From assembly GCA_026770585.1 (NCBI GenBank), contig MU646510.1, positions 41,163 through 51,272 of the forward strand: 10,110 nucleotides of DNA. Reading direction: 5' to 3'. Below the pieces are notes generated by a model. The model worked only from the letters and a program-made list of their open reading frames with translations, did not search any database and was not told the origin of the DNA. Numbering within the stretch: position 1 is the stretch's first letter; every line of letters begins with the position of its first letter. Both the position numbers and the translations under genes were made by a program. The DNA is from Baffinella frigidus (taxonomy: Eukaryota; Cryptophyceae; Cryptomonadales; Baffinellaceae). This document shows, piece by piece, positions 1-6,631 of this stretch.

Positions 1-73
1 TCCCTCCCTCTCTCTCTCTCTGCCTCCCTCCATCCCTCCCTCTCTCCCTCTCTGCCTCCCCCCCTCCCTCCCG
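1..73. repeat. CT-rich low-complexity tract
   Basis: Almost pure pyrimidine sequence made of TCTC and TCCC runs with a few G and A interruptions. It begins at the window edge, so its true left limit is unknown. No coding signal is present. Confidence 0.9.
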
Positions 74-77
74 CATA

Positions 78-270
78 GAGCCAATCTGGTAGGACTTGGC
101 CAGAGCGAACTTCCAAGTTACCAAGATTCCAACTTCAAAAAGGATTTCAAGGCGAAAAACCACACCGGTTCGAAATTACCTGGTACAAATGGAAATTGGG
201 TTTCAATTTCGCAACTGGGAAATTTCGCAACTGGGAAGTTCGCCCTGGCCAAGTCCTACCAGATTGGCCC
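78..270. mobile_element. Foldback MITE-like element between TA dinucleotides
   Basis: Positions 76-114 and 234-272 are inverted copies of each other, about 39 bp with two mismatches (GAGCCAATCTGG at the left end, CCAGATTGGCCC at the right end). Each end abuts a TA, at 76-77 and 271-272, as expected for a TA target-site duplication. The 120-bp interior is AT-richer and carries two direct copies of TTTCGCAACTGGGAA. No transposase frame fits in 193 bp, so this would be a non-autonomous element. Assignment to a Tc1/mariner-like or PIF/Harbinger-like source rests only on the TA and is an inference. Confidence 0.68.
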
Positions 271-322
271 TAGACCTCTCGCTGCAGGTGCGTGCGCTGC
301 CCATCCACACGAGGCTACAACT

Positions 323-468
323 GGCCTTTTCTTAAACCCCTCTTTTAGAAGGTCGTATCTGCATTGTGTAGTAATTGTCACGTCTCTGAGAATTTGAACA
401 CCGGTCACGTGACTAATTCTCGTAGAAATACTGGACGCGACCTTAAAACCAACATTTAAGAAAAGGCC
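323..468. mobile_element. 146-bp imperfect foldback element
   Basis: The ends are a perfect 14-bp inverted repeat, GGCCTTTTCTTAAA at 323-336 and its complement at 455-468. Pairing continues imperfectly inward: TTTTAGAAGGTCG on the left matches the complement of CGACCTTAAAA on the right. Near the centre a second stem, GAGAATT (388-394) with AATTCTC (415-421), encloses the perfect palindrome GTCACGTGAC (404-413). No target-site duplication was found, so the limits are those of the inverted repeat. It lacks coding capacity. Confidence 0.55.
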
Positions 469-528
469 GATGACCGCCTTGGGTGGATCCGCGAAGAGGC
501 GGATGGTGCCATGCGACCAGTGTTCCCC

Positions 529-700
529 CAAATCCTCAAACACCCCGAACACCCCAAACACCCCGAACACCCCAAACACCACAAACACCACAAACACCCC
601 AAACACCACAAACACCCCAAACACCTCAAACACCTCAAACACCACAAACACCACAAACACCACAAACACCACAAACACCACAAACACCCCAAACACCCCA
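529..700. repeat. 9-bp minisatellite (CACCCCAAA / CACCACAAA)
   Basis: About 19 tandem units of nine bases. The consensus is CACCNCAAA, with C, A or T at the variable site and a few GAA-for-AAA changes. The period is a multiple of three, so all three forward frames stay open (Thr-Pro-Asn, Pro-Gln-Thr and His-Pro/His-Lys type repeats). That follows from the period and is not evidence of a gene. The array grades into telomere-like sequence at its right end. Confidence 0.92.
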
Positions 701-763
701 AACCCCTAAACCCTAAAACACTAAACACGAAACCCGAAACCCTGAAACCCTAAAACCCTAATC
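700..763. repeat. Degenerate telomere-like (CCCTAAA) block
   Basis: A run of CCCTAAA, CCCTAAAA, CCCGAAA and CCCTGAAA variants, the C-rich strand of TTTAGGG-type telomere repeats. The decayed and variable unit argues for an interstitial or subtelomeric remnant over an active chromosome end. It directly follows the 9-bp minisatellite, which may itself have evolved from such units (inference). Confidence 0.75.
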
Positions 764-807
764 AGGTCGGAGGCGACACATCCCTACGCGGCCCCCTCGC
801 AGCCTTC
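762..807 (+). repeat. Exon-like duplicated segment, copy 1 (short)
   Basis: This 46-bp stretch starts with TCAGGTCGGAGGCGACA and recurs 305 bp downstream at 1067-1112 with only two or three differences. The match stops where a CT microsatellite begins, so this copy looks truncated by, or fused to, the CT expansion. Read in the frame used for copy 2 it would give VGGDTSLRGPLAAF. Confidence 0.7.
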
Positions 808-875
808 TCTCTCGCTCCCACCCAAACTCTCTCTCTCTCTCTAACAATCGACTCTCTCTCTCTCGCTCTCTCTCG

Positions 876-911
<36 letters not shown>

Positions 912-1029
912 AACAATCGACTCTCCCTCCCTCTCCCTCTCGCTCTCTCTCGCTCTCTCTCGCTCTCTCTCGCTCTCTCTCGCTCTCTAACAATCGACTC
1001 TCTCTCCCTCTCCCTCTCTCTCTCTCCCT

Positions 1030-1066
<37 letters not shown>
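808..1066. repeat. CT/GA microsatellite with three interspersed 16-mers
   Basis: Long CTCTCT and CTCTCTCG tracts interrupted by three copies of CTAACAATCGACTCTC at about 841, 910 and 987. The 69- and 77-bp spacing shows that a larger unit (16-mer plus CT tract) was itself duplicated. It ends in an uninterrupted CT run immediately followed by CAG at 1068-1070, which resembles a polypyrimidine tract and 3' splice site. Low-complexity Arg-Glu reading frames on the other strand are artefacts of the repeat. Confidence 0.9.
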
Positions 1067-1070
<4 letters not shown>

Positions 1071-1174
1071 GTCGGAGGCGACATATCACTACGCGGCCCC
1101 CTCGCAGCCTTCGACCCCCACACCCATCTCCGCGCCATCCTCCAATCCGAGCACCCCTGGTCACCCAAACCCTC
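1067..1174 (+). repeat. Exon-like duplicated segment, copy 2 (longest)
   Basis: After a CT tract and CAG, this copy can be read as GDISLRGPLAAFDPHTHLRA and onward without a stop for about 60 codons, ending at a TAA at 1261-1263 inside the neighbouring family R copy. Third codon positions in the shared part are mostly C or G, as in a GC3-rich coding sequence. The 73 bp from 1102 to 1174 recur at 1321-1393 with eight differences and no indels. I do not recognise the peptide. The polypyrimidine tract, AG and open GC3-rich frame fit a decayed exon, but a plain dispersed repeat is equally possible, and the complementary strand also reads openly in part. Confidence 0.5.
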
Positions 1175-1185
1175 TGAGCATCCCA

Positions 1186-1321
1186 GGGTATTCAGTGAAC
1201 GTCCTCACTCGCCGACAACCCCGGGTCACACAGCGGACTTCGAAGGGATTTTGAATAACCCCTAAACGACAAGACCTGGGACCCTGCGGTAGGCAACCCG
1301 TAGGGACATAGGGGGGTTCCT
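1186..1321 (-). repeat. Dispersed repeat family R, copy A (inverted)
   Basis: The reverse complement of this 136-bp stretch matches 2679-2814 at roughly 90% identity, by eye, over its whole length. A shorter relative lies at 8573-8640. Its core folds into an imperfect hairpin: a 15-bp arm containing CCCTACGG, a GTTGCCTA loop, and an arm containing CCGCAGGG. It sits between two copies of the exon-like segment, so it either inserted between them or was part of the duplicated unit. Confidence 0.8.
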
Positions 1322-1393
1322 CGCAGCTTTCGACCCCCACCCTCGTCTCCGCGCCGTTCTCCAATCCGAGCATCCCTAGTCACCCAAACCCTC
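1321..1393 (+). repeat. Exon-like duplicated segment, copy 3 (with stop)
   Basis: A direct repeat of 1102-1174 at a constant 219-bp offset, which keeps the same reading frame. About half of the eight differences fall at third codon positions. One turns the TGG of copy 2 into TAG, so if the segment was ever coding this copy is broken. It runs straight into the 15-bp minisatellite. Confidence 0.65.
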
Positions 1394-1740
1394 AACACCC
1401 TTGAGGTCCTCGAGGTTCTTCACACCCTCGACACCCTCAACGCCCAACCCCTCAATGCGCAAACCCTCAACATCCAAACCCTCGACACCCAAACCCTCGA
1501 CACCCAAACCTTCGACACCCAAACCATCAACGCCCGAACCCTCAACGCCCAAACCCCCAACACCCAACCTCTCAACGCCCAAACCCTCAACACCCAACCC
1601 CTCAACGCCCAAACCCCCAACACCAACCCCTCAACGCCCAACCCCGCACCACCCATACCCCCAACACCCAACCCCTCAACGCCCAACCCCTCAACACCCA
1701 AACCCCCAACACCCAACCCCCCTCACCCCTCAACCCTAAA
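1394..1740. repeat. 15-bp minisatellite (CTCAACGCCCAAACC)
   Basis: About 22 degenerate units of 15 bases, alternating CAACACCCAAACCCTC and CAACGCCCAACCCCTC versions, ending in CAACCCTAAACCCCC, which again resembles a CCCTAAA unit. The period is a multiple of three, so every forward frame is long. One reads as Ser-Thr-Pro-Lys-Pro repeats; another is open from 1405 through the GC-rich block to a TAG at 2455. The opposite strand is G-rich with regularly spaced GGG/GGGG runs and could form G-quadruplexes (inference). Confidence 0.9.
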
Positions 1741-1751
1741 CCCCCAACCAG

Positions 1752-2457
1752 GTCCGAAGCTCCCCCCCCCCCCCCCGGCCACACCCCCGCCATCCTCGAC
1801 GAACCCACGTCACCCCCACGCGCGTCCACCCCAGGGGGGGGCGGGGGGGCGACTCCCCATAGCGCCCCCCCCGAGACCCCCGAGAGGTCGGGGCATGGCT
1901 GGCGCCCGGCCGGGCTGGCCCCCCTGAGGCTCCCGGAAGGGCTGGCGTTGACGCCCACGCACCTCCCGGGGGGGTCGTCGTGCGAGGAGGGCGTGTGGGG
2001 GTCGGATGACGGGTCGGGGGGGGACGAGTCGGGGGGGGGGTTGAGGGCGGCGTGTCCCCCCCCGGTGACGCCGCGGTCGTTGCGCCTCCCGCCGTCGTCC
2101 CCGGCGTCGTCCTCCTCCTCCTTCTCGCTCGCTTCGCCCAAGCCCCCGCGCGCCGCGCTCATCGCCGAGGCGCCCCTCAGGAGCGCGATTGCACGGCTGG
2201 AGGCGCCGGGCGACGCGCCCAACAGGCGCGAGAGCGGGAAGGGCGCGGGGGGGTGGGGCGGCGGGGCGGACGGTGAGGGGGCTGCTGAGCCGCGGCGGCG
2301 CTCGGTCTCCGGGGGTCGTTGGGTGCCGAGTCCGGGGAAGAGCGGGGGGGTGGTTATGAGCCCTGTGCCGCCTACAGGAGCGGGCTTTGATTCCATCACT
2401 GGGTCGGAGGCGGGGAGGGAGGGGGGGGGGTCGGGGAGTGATGATAATAGCTTGTAG
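1752..2457. other. GC-rich high-GC3 block, open on both strands; possible exon
   Basis: GC content is very high, with several C or G runs of seven to sixteen bases. On the plus strand one frame is open from 1405 to a TAG at 2455-2457. Its last 170 codons include a helical-looking stretch (AALIAEAPLRSAIARLEA, around 2149-2202), a Ser-rich region and a C-terminus rich in Gly, Ser and Asp. No ATG lies in this frame near its start, so it would need an upstream exon; CCAG at 1748-1751 after a pyrimidine-rich tract is a candidate acceptor. On the minus strand a frame with ATG at 2495 runs to 1602 (297 codons), rich in Pro, Ser, Gly and Ala with an acidic EKEEEDD patch. Both frames share the same third positions, so GC3 cannot decide between them; first-position purine bias leans towards the minus strand. 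No domain is recognisable, and chance openness from high GC is a real alternative. Confidence 0.35.
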
Positions 2458-2664
2458 GGTTGGGGGTCACGAGAGAGAGTGCGCGAAATGTTCATGTGTT
2501 TGGGTAATGTATATGTGGTGGGGTCATTGCGTCTACGTGTACAGCCTAGATATTTCAGTCAACATTTCCACCCGCGGCAAAAGTTGGCACAGGGCTGGAC
2601 GCGGGCGCTGACAACCACACAGCAGGCTGCGAAGGGATGTCGGGCGCTGAGAGCCCGATTTTCC
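2458..2664. other. Unassigned spacer with one small hairpin
   Basis: Moderate-GC sequence with no repeat match elsewhere in the window and no convincing reading frame. The only structure seen is a stem of TCGGGC and GCCCGA with a 7-base loop near 2640-2658, just before the family R copy. Confidence 0.5.
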
Positions 2665-2814
2665 GTTACCTTATCCGTAGGAACCCCCCTATGTCCCTAC
2701 GGGTTGCCTACCGCAGGGTCCTAGGTCTCATCGTTTAGGGGTTATTCAACATCCCTTTGAAGTCCGCTGTGTGGCCCGGGGTTGTCGGAGAGTGATGACG
2801 TTCACTGAATACCC
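2665..2814 (+). repeat. Dispersed repeat family R, copy B
   Basis: The longest family member here. From 2679 it matches the complement of 1186-1321, and from 2665 (GTTACCTTATCCG) it matches 8573-8640. The hairpin core lies around 2688-2725, with arms CCTATGTCCCTACGG and CCGCAGGGTCCTAGG and a GTTGCCTA loop. Outside this, AACCCC...CTA pairs with TAGGGGTT, so the first 85 bases form one long imperfect stem. It ends where a family M2 element begins. No coding potential is evident, and the small frames across it are shadows. Confidence 0.8.
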
Positions 2815-2815
2815 A

Positions 2816-2915
2816 TCCCTTAAGTGACCAACGGGCGAATAATCGCCCGTGGAAGCCCTAGGCAGGTCCTAGGGCCCTACGGTAGGGCGTATGAGCCTAC
2901 TGGTCACTTAAGGGA
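2816..2915. mobile_element. Family M2 inverted-repeat element, copy 1
   Basis: A 100-bp element with perfect 15-bp terminal inverted repeats, TCCCTTAAGTGACCA and its complement. Inside are a perfect 8-bp stem, ACGGGCGA with TCGCCCGT around an ATAA loop, and a GC-rich core containing CCCTACGGTAGGG. A second copy of the same length lies at 7118-7217, about 90% identical. The right flank is TA and the left flank is CA, so the presumed TA duplication is imperfect. It is non-coding and would depend on a transposase encoded elsewhere. Confidence 0.8.
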
Positions 2916-2916
2916 T

Positions 2917-3155
2917 AACATCGCTACATCCCACGCACGAGTGCAAGGCGGACCTGGGAAAACAAGTCAGAGCACACATAATTTGTACCAACTTTCCAAA
3001 AAATCGATTTTTCTCAGGGGAGAATGTCAACTTATGAACTTTCAAAAACCCGGGATTCCCAGGTTTTTGCTACACGGCACTCTGCCCTACAATCTTGGGT
3101 GGTCCTGGATGTCGTAGATGTAGTTGAGAATCTGGACTCTCTCTCAACCACACAC

Positions 3156-3160
<5 letters not shown>
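2917..3160. other. Unassigned sequence with an imperfect hairpin
   Basis: No gene recognised. Positions 3044-3055 and 3057-3068 are 12-bp inverted copies (AAAAACCCGGGA, one mismatch) separated by a single base. This would extrude as a tight hairpin on either strand. The surrounding frames look random. Confidence 0.45.

Positions 3161-3202
<42 letters not shown>
3161..3202. repeat. (CT)n microsatellite
   Basis: About 20 uninterrupted CT dinucleotides, preceded by a short CACACACGCG run. Likely highly length-polymorphic. The Arg-Glu or Ser-Leu frames crossing it are repeat artefacts. Confidence 0.95.
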
Positions 3203-3205
<3 letters not shown>

Positions 3206-3470
3206 CGCCACCACGCGAGCCACTCTGAGAGGTTGTCGACTAGTCAGGTGTGTCATCATCTGGCGTCGGCGCCTGCAAATGCATTCAGCTATCTGAGCCC
3301 GAACTTTGAACCGGGTCAGTTCACTCGCTTTCGTGGTTCATTTTTTTTTGAATAGATGGACTATGGTCTGGCAAAAGACCAGACATTCCACACGGGTGAA
3401 ACGTGTGTGGTATTTTTGGTTGCAATCAAATCGAGAATTTGGACGGCTCAAAATTCGAGGTCGCATAGTA
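3203..3470. other. Unassigned sequence with small stem-loops
   Basis: No gene or known repeat seen. Three short inverted repeats are present: TGAACC with GGTTCA around 3307-3340, GTCTGG (3366-3371) with CCAGAC (3379-3384), and CCACAC (3388-3393) with GTGTGG (3405-3410). A T9 run lies just before 3350. Together they suggest a decayed foldback element, but no terminal duplication is visible. Confidence 0.35.
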
Positions 3471-3552
3471 CAGGGGTACCTCGCTCATAAGAAACTGCCT
3501 CCTCCTAGGACCCTACAGTAGGACTGTAGGGTCGCCATAGGTCCCTAGGACC
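3471..3552 (+). mobile_element. Family M1 element, left part only
   Basis: Preceded by TA (3469-3470), this begins CAGGGGTACCTCGCTCATAA and continues through AGAAACTGCC and the family core (CCTAGGACCCTACAGTAGG). Instead of the expected complementary right end, the sequence degrades into CCATGGTCGTAAGGGAGGGG. It is a truncated or recombined copy. Complete relatives lie at 6673-6790, 6818-6935 and 9839-9956. Confidence 0.75.
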
Positions 3553-3622
3553 CATGGTCGTAAGGGAGGGGCAGGGAGACCTGATGTGATCCGAACTTTC
3601 CCTCTCAGAAAGAATATATTAA

Positions 3623-3726
3623 GAGGATTAAGAGGAAACATAAGGACCATAAGGACTAACGTATAAAAATGCATATGTACATAGAAGAAGATTAAGAGGA
3701 AAACTATGTAAAGGACCATAAGGACT
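3623..3726. repeat. AT-rich segment with paired short direct repeats
   Basis: ATTAAGAGGAAA occurs at 3627-3638 and 3691-3702, and AAGGACCATAAGGACT occurs at 3642-3657 and 3711-3726. The pairs are in the same order with 64- and 69-bp offsets, so one roughly 35-bp segment was duplicated with slight divergence. TATAAAA at 3662-3668 lies between them, but nothing downstream looks like a gene, so it is not called a promoter. Confidence 0.7.
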
Positions 3727-4024
3727 GTACTGAGCGGTCTCTGCACGTGGGCGGGAAGCCACCTGTTCAAACTCCGCGGACGAAAAACCGGGCCCGGCAA
3801 GAACTCGAAACCGAAGGTTGATGTGGAACCCTCGGAAACTCCAGCTTCTCTGTCATTCCGAACCCATGTCAGGGCTGACTGTGCGGTTGAGGGCATGCTC
3901 CACTTCCTGGACGCGCTGCACTTCCTGGACGCGCTGCATCGCACAAACGCCGCTCGGTACTCCACAGTCCACTGATTCAACGACGCGGGGCTGATTACAA
4001 ACACTCACCCTTCGAACCCATCCC
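3727..4024. other. Unassigned non-repetitive sequence
   Basis: About 300 bases with no recognised gene. A minus-strand frame of 163 codons crosses it (3513-4004), but its composition shows no domain and it continues unchanged into the M1 remnant, so it is probably spurious. A local 17-bp tandem duplication, GCTGCACTTCCTGGACGC-like, lies around 3901-3937. Confidence 0.4.
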
Positions 4025-4345
4025 CCCCAGCGCTGCGATTCCTCCGACCCCCGTGCGCTGTGATTCCTCCCAAATCCCTGCGCTGGGATTGCTCCAAACC
4101 TCCAGCTCTGGGATTCATCCCAACCCCCTGCGCCGTGATTCCTTCGAAGGAAACATACCCTGCTCCGCGATTCGCCCCGTCGCTGCGATTCCTCCCAACC
4201 TCGCCTTGCTCCAGGGCACGTTTATCAGGACTGCGAGCCACAATCCCGCGTACGTGTGATGTGTTCCTCCCACCCCTCTGCGCTGCGATTCCACCCAACT
4301 TTGCGCTGCGATTTCCCCCGGCGCTGCGATTCCTCCCAACCAAGT
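4025..4345. repeat. Degenerate 25-bp tandem repeat
   Basis: The motif CTGNGATTCCTCC recurs with exact 25-bp spacing at 4033, 4058, 4083, 4108 and 4133, then at 4165 and 4183 (32 plus 18, together two units), and again at 4283, 4306 and 4324. An interruption (4196-4280) carries diverged units and the 20-mer noted separately. The 25-bp period shifts frame every unit, so Gly-Gly-Asn-Arg type peptides on the minus strand are not evidence for a protein. Confidence 0.85.
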
Positions 4346-4410
4346 CCGGTCGCTGTCCTTCACCTTTTCCCATCCCCAGCCCGACCGGATTCCTGCGTAC
4401 GTGTGATGTG
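4244..4410. repeat. 20-bp direct repeat pair
   Basis: TCCYGCGTACGTGTGATGTG is present at 4244-4263 and 4391-4410 with a single C/T difference. The first copy sits inside the 25-bp array and the second just beyond it, so a 147-bp segment including several array units may have been duplicated. Confidence 0.65.
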
Positions 4411-4643
4411 TCCTTTAGGTCCTTTAGGTTCTTCGAGCTCCCAACATAGGCGGACACCGGAAATTGTTCTGTAGAAAGGCCATGCTTCCTTTCGGATCAC
4501 ATCAAGCCCCCCTGTACAGATCGCCACACTCGCACCCAAACGCTCTGCGACAAGCCTCGAGGCAAGGTCCCGCCTCAAGGTCGAACCTTGAAGATTTCGC
4601 TGGGTGTACAGGTTGTGGAGGCCCAGGGCGAAGCAGAGTAACA
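4411..4643. other. Unassigned sequence with an 8-bp inverted repeat
   Basis: No recognised gene. CCTGTACA near 4509 pairs with TGTACAGG near 4606, and a 6-bp CAAGGT/ACCTTG stem lies between them. This might be a worn foldback of about 105 bp, but the support is thin. Confidence 0.3.
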
Positions 4644-4700
4644 AAATCAAGAGTGAGGCCGAGGAAAAACCGAAATCAAGAGTGAGGCCGAGGAAAAACC
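4644..4700. repeat. 29-bp tandem duplication
   Basis: AAATCAAGAGTGAGGCCGAG followed by GAAAAACC is present twice head to tail (4644-4672 and 4673-4700), essentially identical, so the duplication is recent. No coding context is recognised. Confidence 0.85.
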
Positions 4701-4928
4701 TTTTGTACACCGAATTTTGACGGGCATAAAAAAAGAAGTTTTTTTTTGCTTGATGGGAAACCGGAAACCGATCATGCGCATGTGTGGCCAGAGGCCGGGG
4801 CGGCTCGGAGGGAATCCGTCGCCCGAGCCTGCCTTCTACATCTCGAATGACCGCCACCCCAGCTCGCGGCGCCCCTCCCTCGACCATCTGCAGTCAAGGC
4901 ACAGGCGAGGCCTTGTCCGCCCCCTGTT

Positions 4929-4993
4929 CGACGATTCTTGGCTCTACGTAGAGCAACGACGATTCTTGGCTCTACGTAGAGCAAAGAATCGTC
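4929..4993. repeat. Tandemly duplicated palindrome
   Basis: A 28-bp unit, identical in both copies, occupies 4929-4956 and 4957-4984. Each contains the perfect 14-bp palindrome GCTCTACGTAGAGC. The second unit plus the following AGAATCGTC forms a near-perfect 36-bp palindrome at 4958-4993, centred on TACGTA, with one non-pairing position per arm. This may be a short foldback element whose left half has been duplicated. Confidence 0.8.
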
Positions 4994-5126
4994 CAACGCT
5001 GACCCTTTGTTCGCTTTGTGAGGAAAGGACGGGTGGTCCTCGGTGCACGCCCCCCACCTCCACAACCTCAACACAAAAGGTCGGCTCACATGTTCCGCTC
5101 AAGCTTTCGATCCCCTGACCAGGGCC

Positions 5127-5246
5127 ATGCGTACGCTGGCCATCATCGTTTCCATGGGACTCGCGTCCGGGGCACTTTTCATCGCGATCATGACTGGAAT
5201 GCTCGCCTGGTCGGAGGAGATTTGGGTCTGGTCTGAGGAGATCTAA
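5127..5246 (+). CDS. Small ORF or terminal exon with one predicted membrane helix
   Basis: From the ATG at 5127 the frame encodes 39 residues ending at TAA (5244-5246). Residues 3-22 (TLAIIVSMGLASGALFIAIM) form a hydrophobic stretch long enough to span a membrane. It is followed by a duplicated WSEEI motif, from an imperfect 18-bp tandem duplication in the DNA. Third codon positions are mostly C or G. The frame extends open upstream to at least 5043, so this may instead be the last exon of a longer gene, with acceptor-like AG sites at 5078-5105. I do not recognise a family. Against it, no neighbouring exon is evident and a 39-codon frame can arise by chance. Confidence 0.27.
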   Translation: MRTLAIIVSMGLASGALFIAIMTGMLAWSEEIWVWSEEI

Positions 5247-5457
5247 CCGTCGTCTGCCAATCACGTCTGCGACACGGTGACGCCCTTTTCTGAAGGAATT
5301 CTAAGATTGATTCGACCCCTCCATAGCCGGACGCCACGCCCTTCCGTGGAAAGACTCGGCAGAACCGTCAACGGGTTGCTCCTGCGTGGTGGTGGCACAC
5401 CATTTATCAAATTGTCACCCTGCGAGGAGGCCTTTTTTCAGAGTGGTTGAAGCGACG
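5247..5457. other. Unassigned sequence
   Basis: No gene, repeat match or clear secondary structure was found between the small membrane ORF and the 8-bp-TSD element. Confidence 0.4.
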
Positions 5458-5465
5458 AGCACCTC

Positions 5466-5593
5466 CTAGCTCTGCCTGAGTTTTATTTTATTCTGGTTCG
5501 TCTTTAACAAAAACATGGAGAGCAGAAATCCAGTACGAAAGCGCGAACAGAAAGCCTTTAGGACGAGCCAGAATAAAACTCAGACAGAGCTAG
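5466..5593. mobile_element. 128-bp MITE with 8-bp target-site duplication (hAT-like)
   Basis: The inverted ends are CTAGCTCTGCCTGAGTTTTA at 5466 onward and the complement of CTAGCTCTGTCTGAGTTTTA ending at 5593. They pair over about 32 bp, apart from a 5-bp TTATT insertion in the left arm. Immediately outside lies a perfect 8-bp direct repeat, AGCACCTC, at 5458-5465 and 5594-5601. Eight-base duplications are typical of the hAT superfamily, though a few other groups also make them. The 55-bp interior has no coding capacity. Confidence 0.82.
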
Positions 5594-5614
5594 AGCACCT
5601 CTGGGTGAGCGCGG

Positions 5615-5943
5615 ACCACCAGCCCTCAGAAGAGAACCAAACCAAGAGGAAATGATAGACCCTTGACCAAACCCAGGTCTCCGGGCCTTGTCATTTTTGT
5701 GATGTGTAGGCCTTATAATAATTGTGAAAGGCTCAGAAGAATGGTAAATCAGTTCCTGAACGGTCACGTCCGTGCAGGATCAACCAAGTCGGACGTGATC
5801 GATCATAATGGGGTGTCCAAACCCTCTCCCGTCGCTTTAAAATGGGGTGGCCAATAGATGGACACTCAACCCTGAGGGTTGAGTTTTGCTCAAGACCACT
5901 AGACGCGGAGATCTGGGGTTGGTTCTCCTCTGAGGGCTGGTGG
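5615..5943. mobile_element. Larger foldback element, about 330 bp
   Basis: Positions 5615-5643 (CCACCAGCCCTCAG then AGAGAACCAA) are inverted at about 5917-5943. A second matching block further in (CCAAACCCAGGTCTCCGGG at 5667 onward) pairs with the same right arm after a gap, so the arms are unequal in length. The flanks GAGCGCGG (5607-5614) and GAGCGGCG (5944-5951) might be a decayed 8-bp duplication. Inside are two clean stems: TCACGTCCG/CGGACGTGA (5764-5772, 5790-5798) and CTCAACCC/GGGTTGAG (5866-5884). No transposase remnant was recognised. Confidence 0.55.
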
Positions 5944-5951
5944 GAGCGGCG

Positions 5952-6306
5952 CCCCCTCCGTCATTAGGACCCTGAAATCTCCACTGTTACTTCTTAAGTT
6001 AACAGAGGTTCCACTTTTGCTTTGAGACGTTCCACTCTCGACTTTTCTCTCGGTGGGCCGCGCTCTCGAGAAGCAAGAGGAACCCTCTGAACTCGAATCC
6101 TGACATGCACTGCACCAGGTCTCATAATACAACGACCCCCTCCTGGGATTGCCGCGAGGAGCACTCTGGGGAGAGATTGATAATTTATTGCCAAACAACC
6201 AGCGTCAGCGCCGCACATGCTACGCATTGTGCCACTTACTGTACCCCGTGTCGGCCGCTCATACGAGCATTTTCCGGATGGATTCTAACTCCACCTCCTA
6301 CCGCAC
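5952..6306. other. Unassigned sequence
   Basis: No gene recognised. CTGTTA/TAACAG forms a small stem near 5985-6005. CTCATAATACAACG at 6121-6134 recurs at 6465-6478 and resembles the CTCATAAGAAACCG block of family M1 ends, so both may be relics of diverged M1 termini. Frames on both strands look random. Confidence 0.4.
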
Positions 6307-6404
6307 TCTGGGGATACAGTCCCGTGGTGTCAACCCACTCCGGTCATCCTACACGGGACTGTATCCCCAGATCCGGCCATCCTACACGGGACTGTGTCCC
6401 CAGA
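6307..6404. repeat. 20-bp inverted repeat plus 33-bp tandem duplication
   Basis: TCTGGGGATACAGTCCCGTG at 6307-6326 is perfectly inverted at 6352-6371 with a 25-bp loop. The right arm belongs to a 33-bp unit (6339-6371) that is repeated at 6372-6404 with two substitutions. The left arm can therefore pair with either right arm. Confidence 0.88.
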
Positions 6405-6489
6405 AGCACCTTTCGTGCGAGACGCCGAGTTCCTCGCATCGCCACCCTCTACATGGGGACCTGGCTCATAATACAACGCCCCCCCCCTA

Positions 6490-6609
6490 CGGGGGTACAC
6501 CTCGCTCATAAGAAACCGCCTCCCCCTAGGACCCTACGGTAGGACCATGCCTAGGGTCCTAGGGGGGTCCTAGGGGGGGGGGCGGTTTCTTATGAGCGAG
6601 GTACCCCTG
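6490..6609. mobile_element. Family M1 element, copy 2
   Basis: Flanked by TA (6488-6489 and 6610-6611). The right end is complete (GGCGGTTTCTTATGAGCGAG then GTACCCCTG). The left end, CGGGGGTACACCTCGCTCAT, has a substitution and a 2-bp insertion. The arms continue through C/G runs and CCTAGG motifs to a core containing CCCTACGGTAGG. Nearly the whole 120 bp can fold on itself. Confidence 0.85.
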
Positions 6610-6631
6610 TAGCTAGGATCACCATAGAGCC

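Noticed and set aside
256-753. Several overlapping frames rich in Val-Phe, Thr-Pro-Asn, Pro-Gln-Thr or His-Lys
   Set aside because: They are the six-frame readings of a 9-bp tandem repeat, whose period keeps every frame open. No non-repetitive domain is attached.
910-1164. Minus-strand Arg-Glu repeat frame
   Set aside because: Translation of a CT/GA microsatellite; the same occurs at 3032-3259.
3725-3785. tRNA-like or SINE head (CTGAGCGGTCTC and CTGTTCAAACTCC)
   Set aside because: The B-box-like part is plausible, but box A has several mismatches, the spacing is too short, and no acceptor or anticodon stems form.
3513-4004. Minus-strand 163-codon frame
   Set aside because: Crosses a transposon remnant and duplicated short repeats, with no recognisable domain or coding bias.
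4005-4457. Minus-strand 150-codon frame with repeating GGNRSA-type peptides
   Set aside because: Explained by the degenerate 25-bp tandem repeat, which changes frame every unit.
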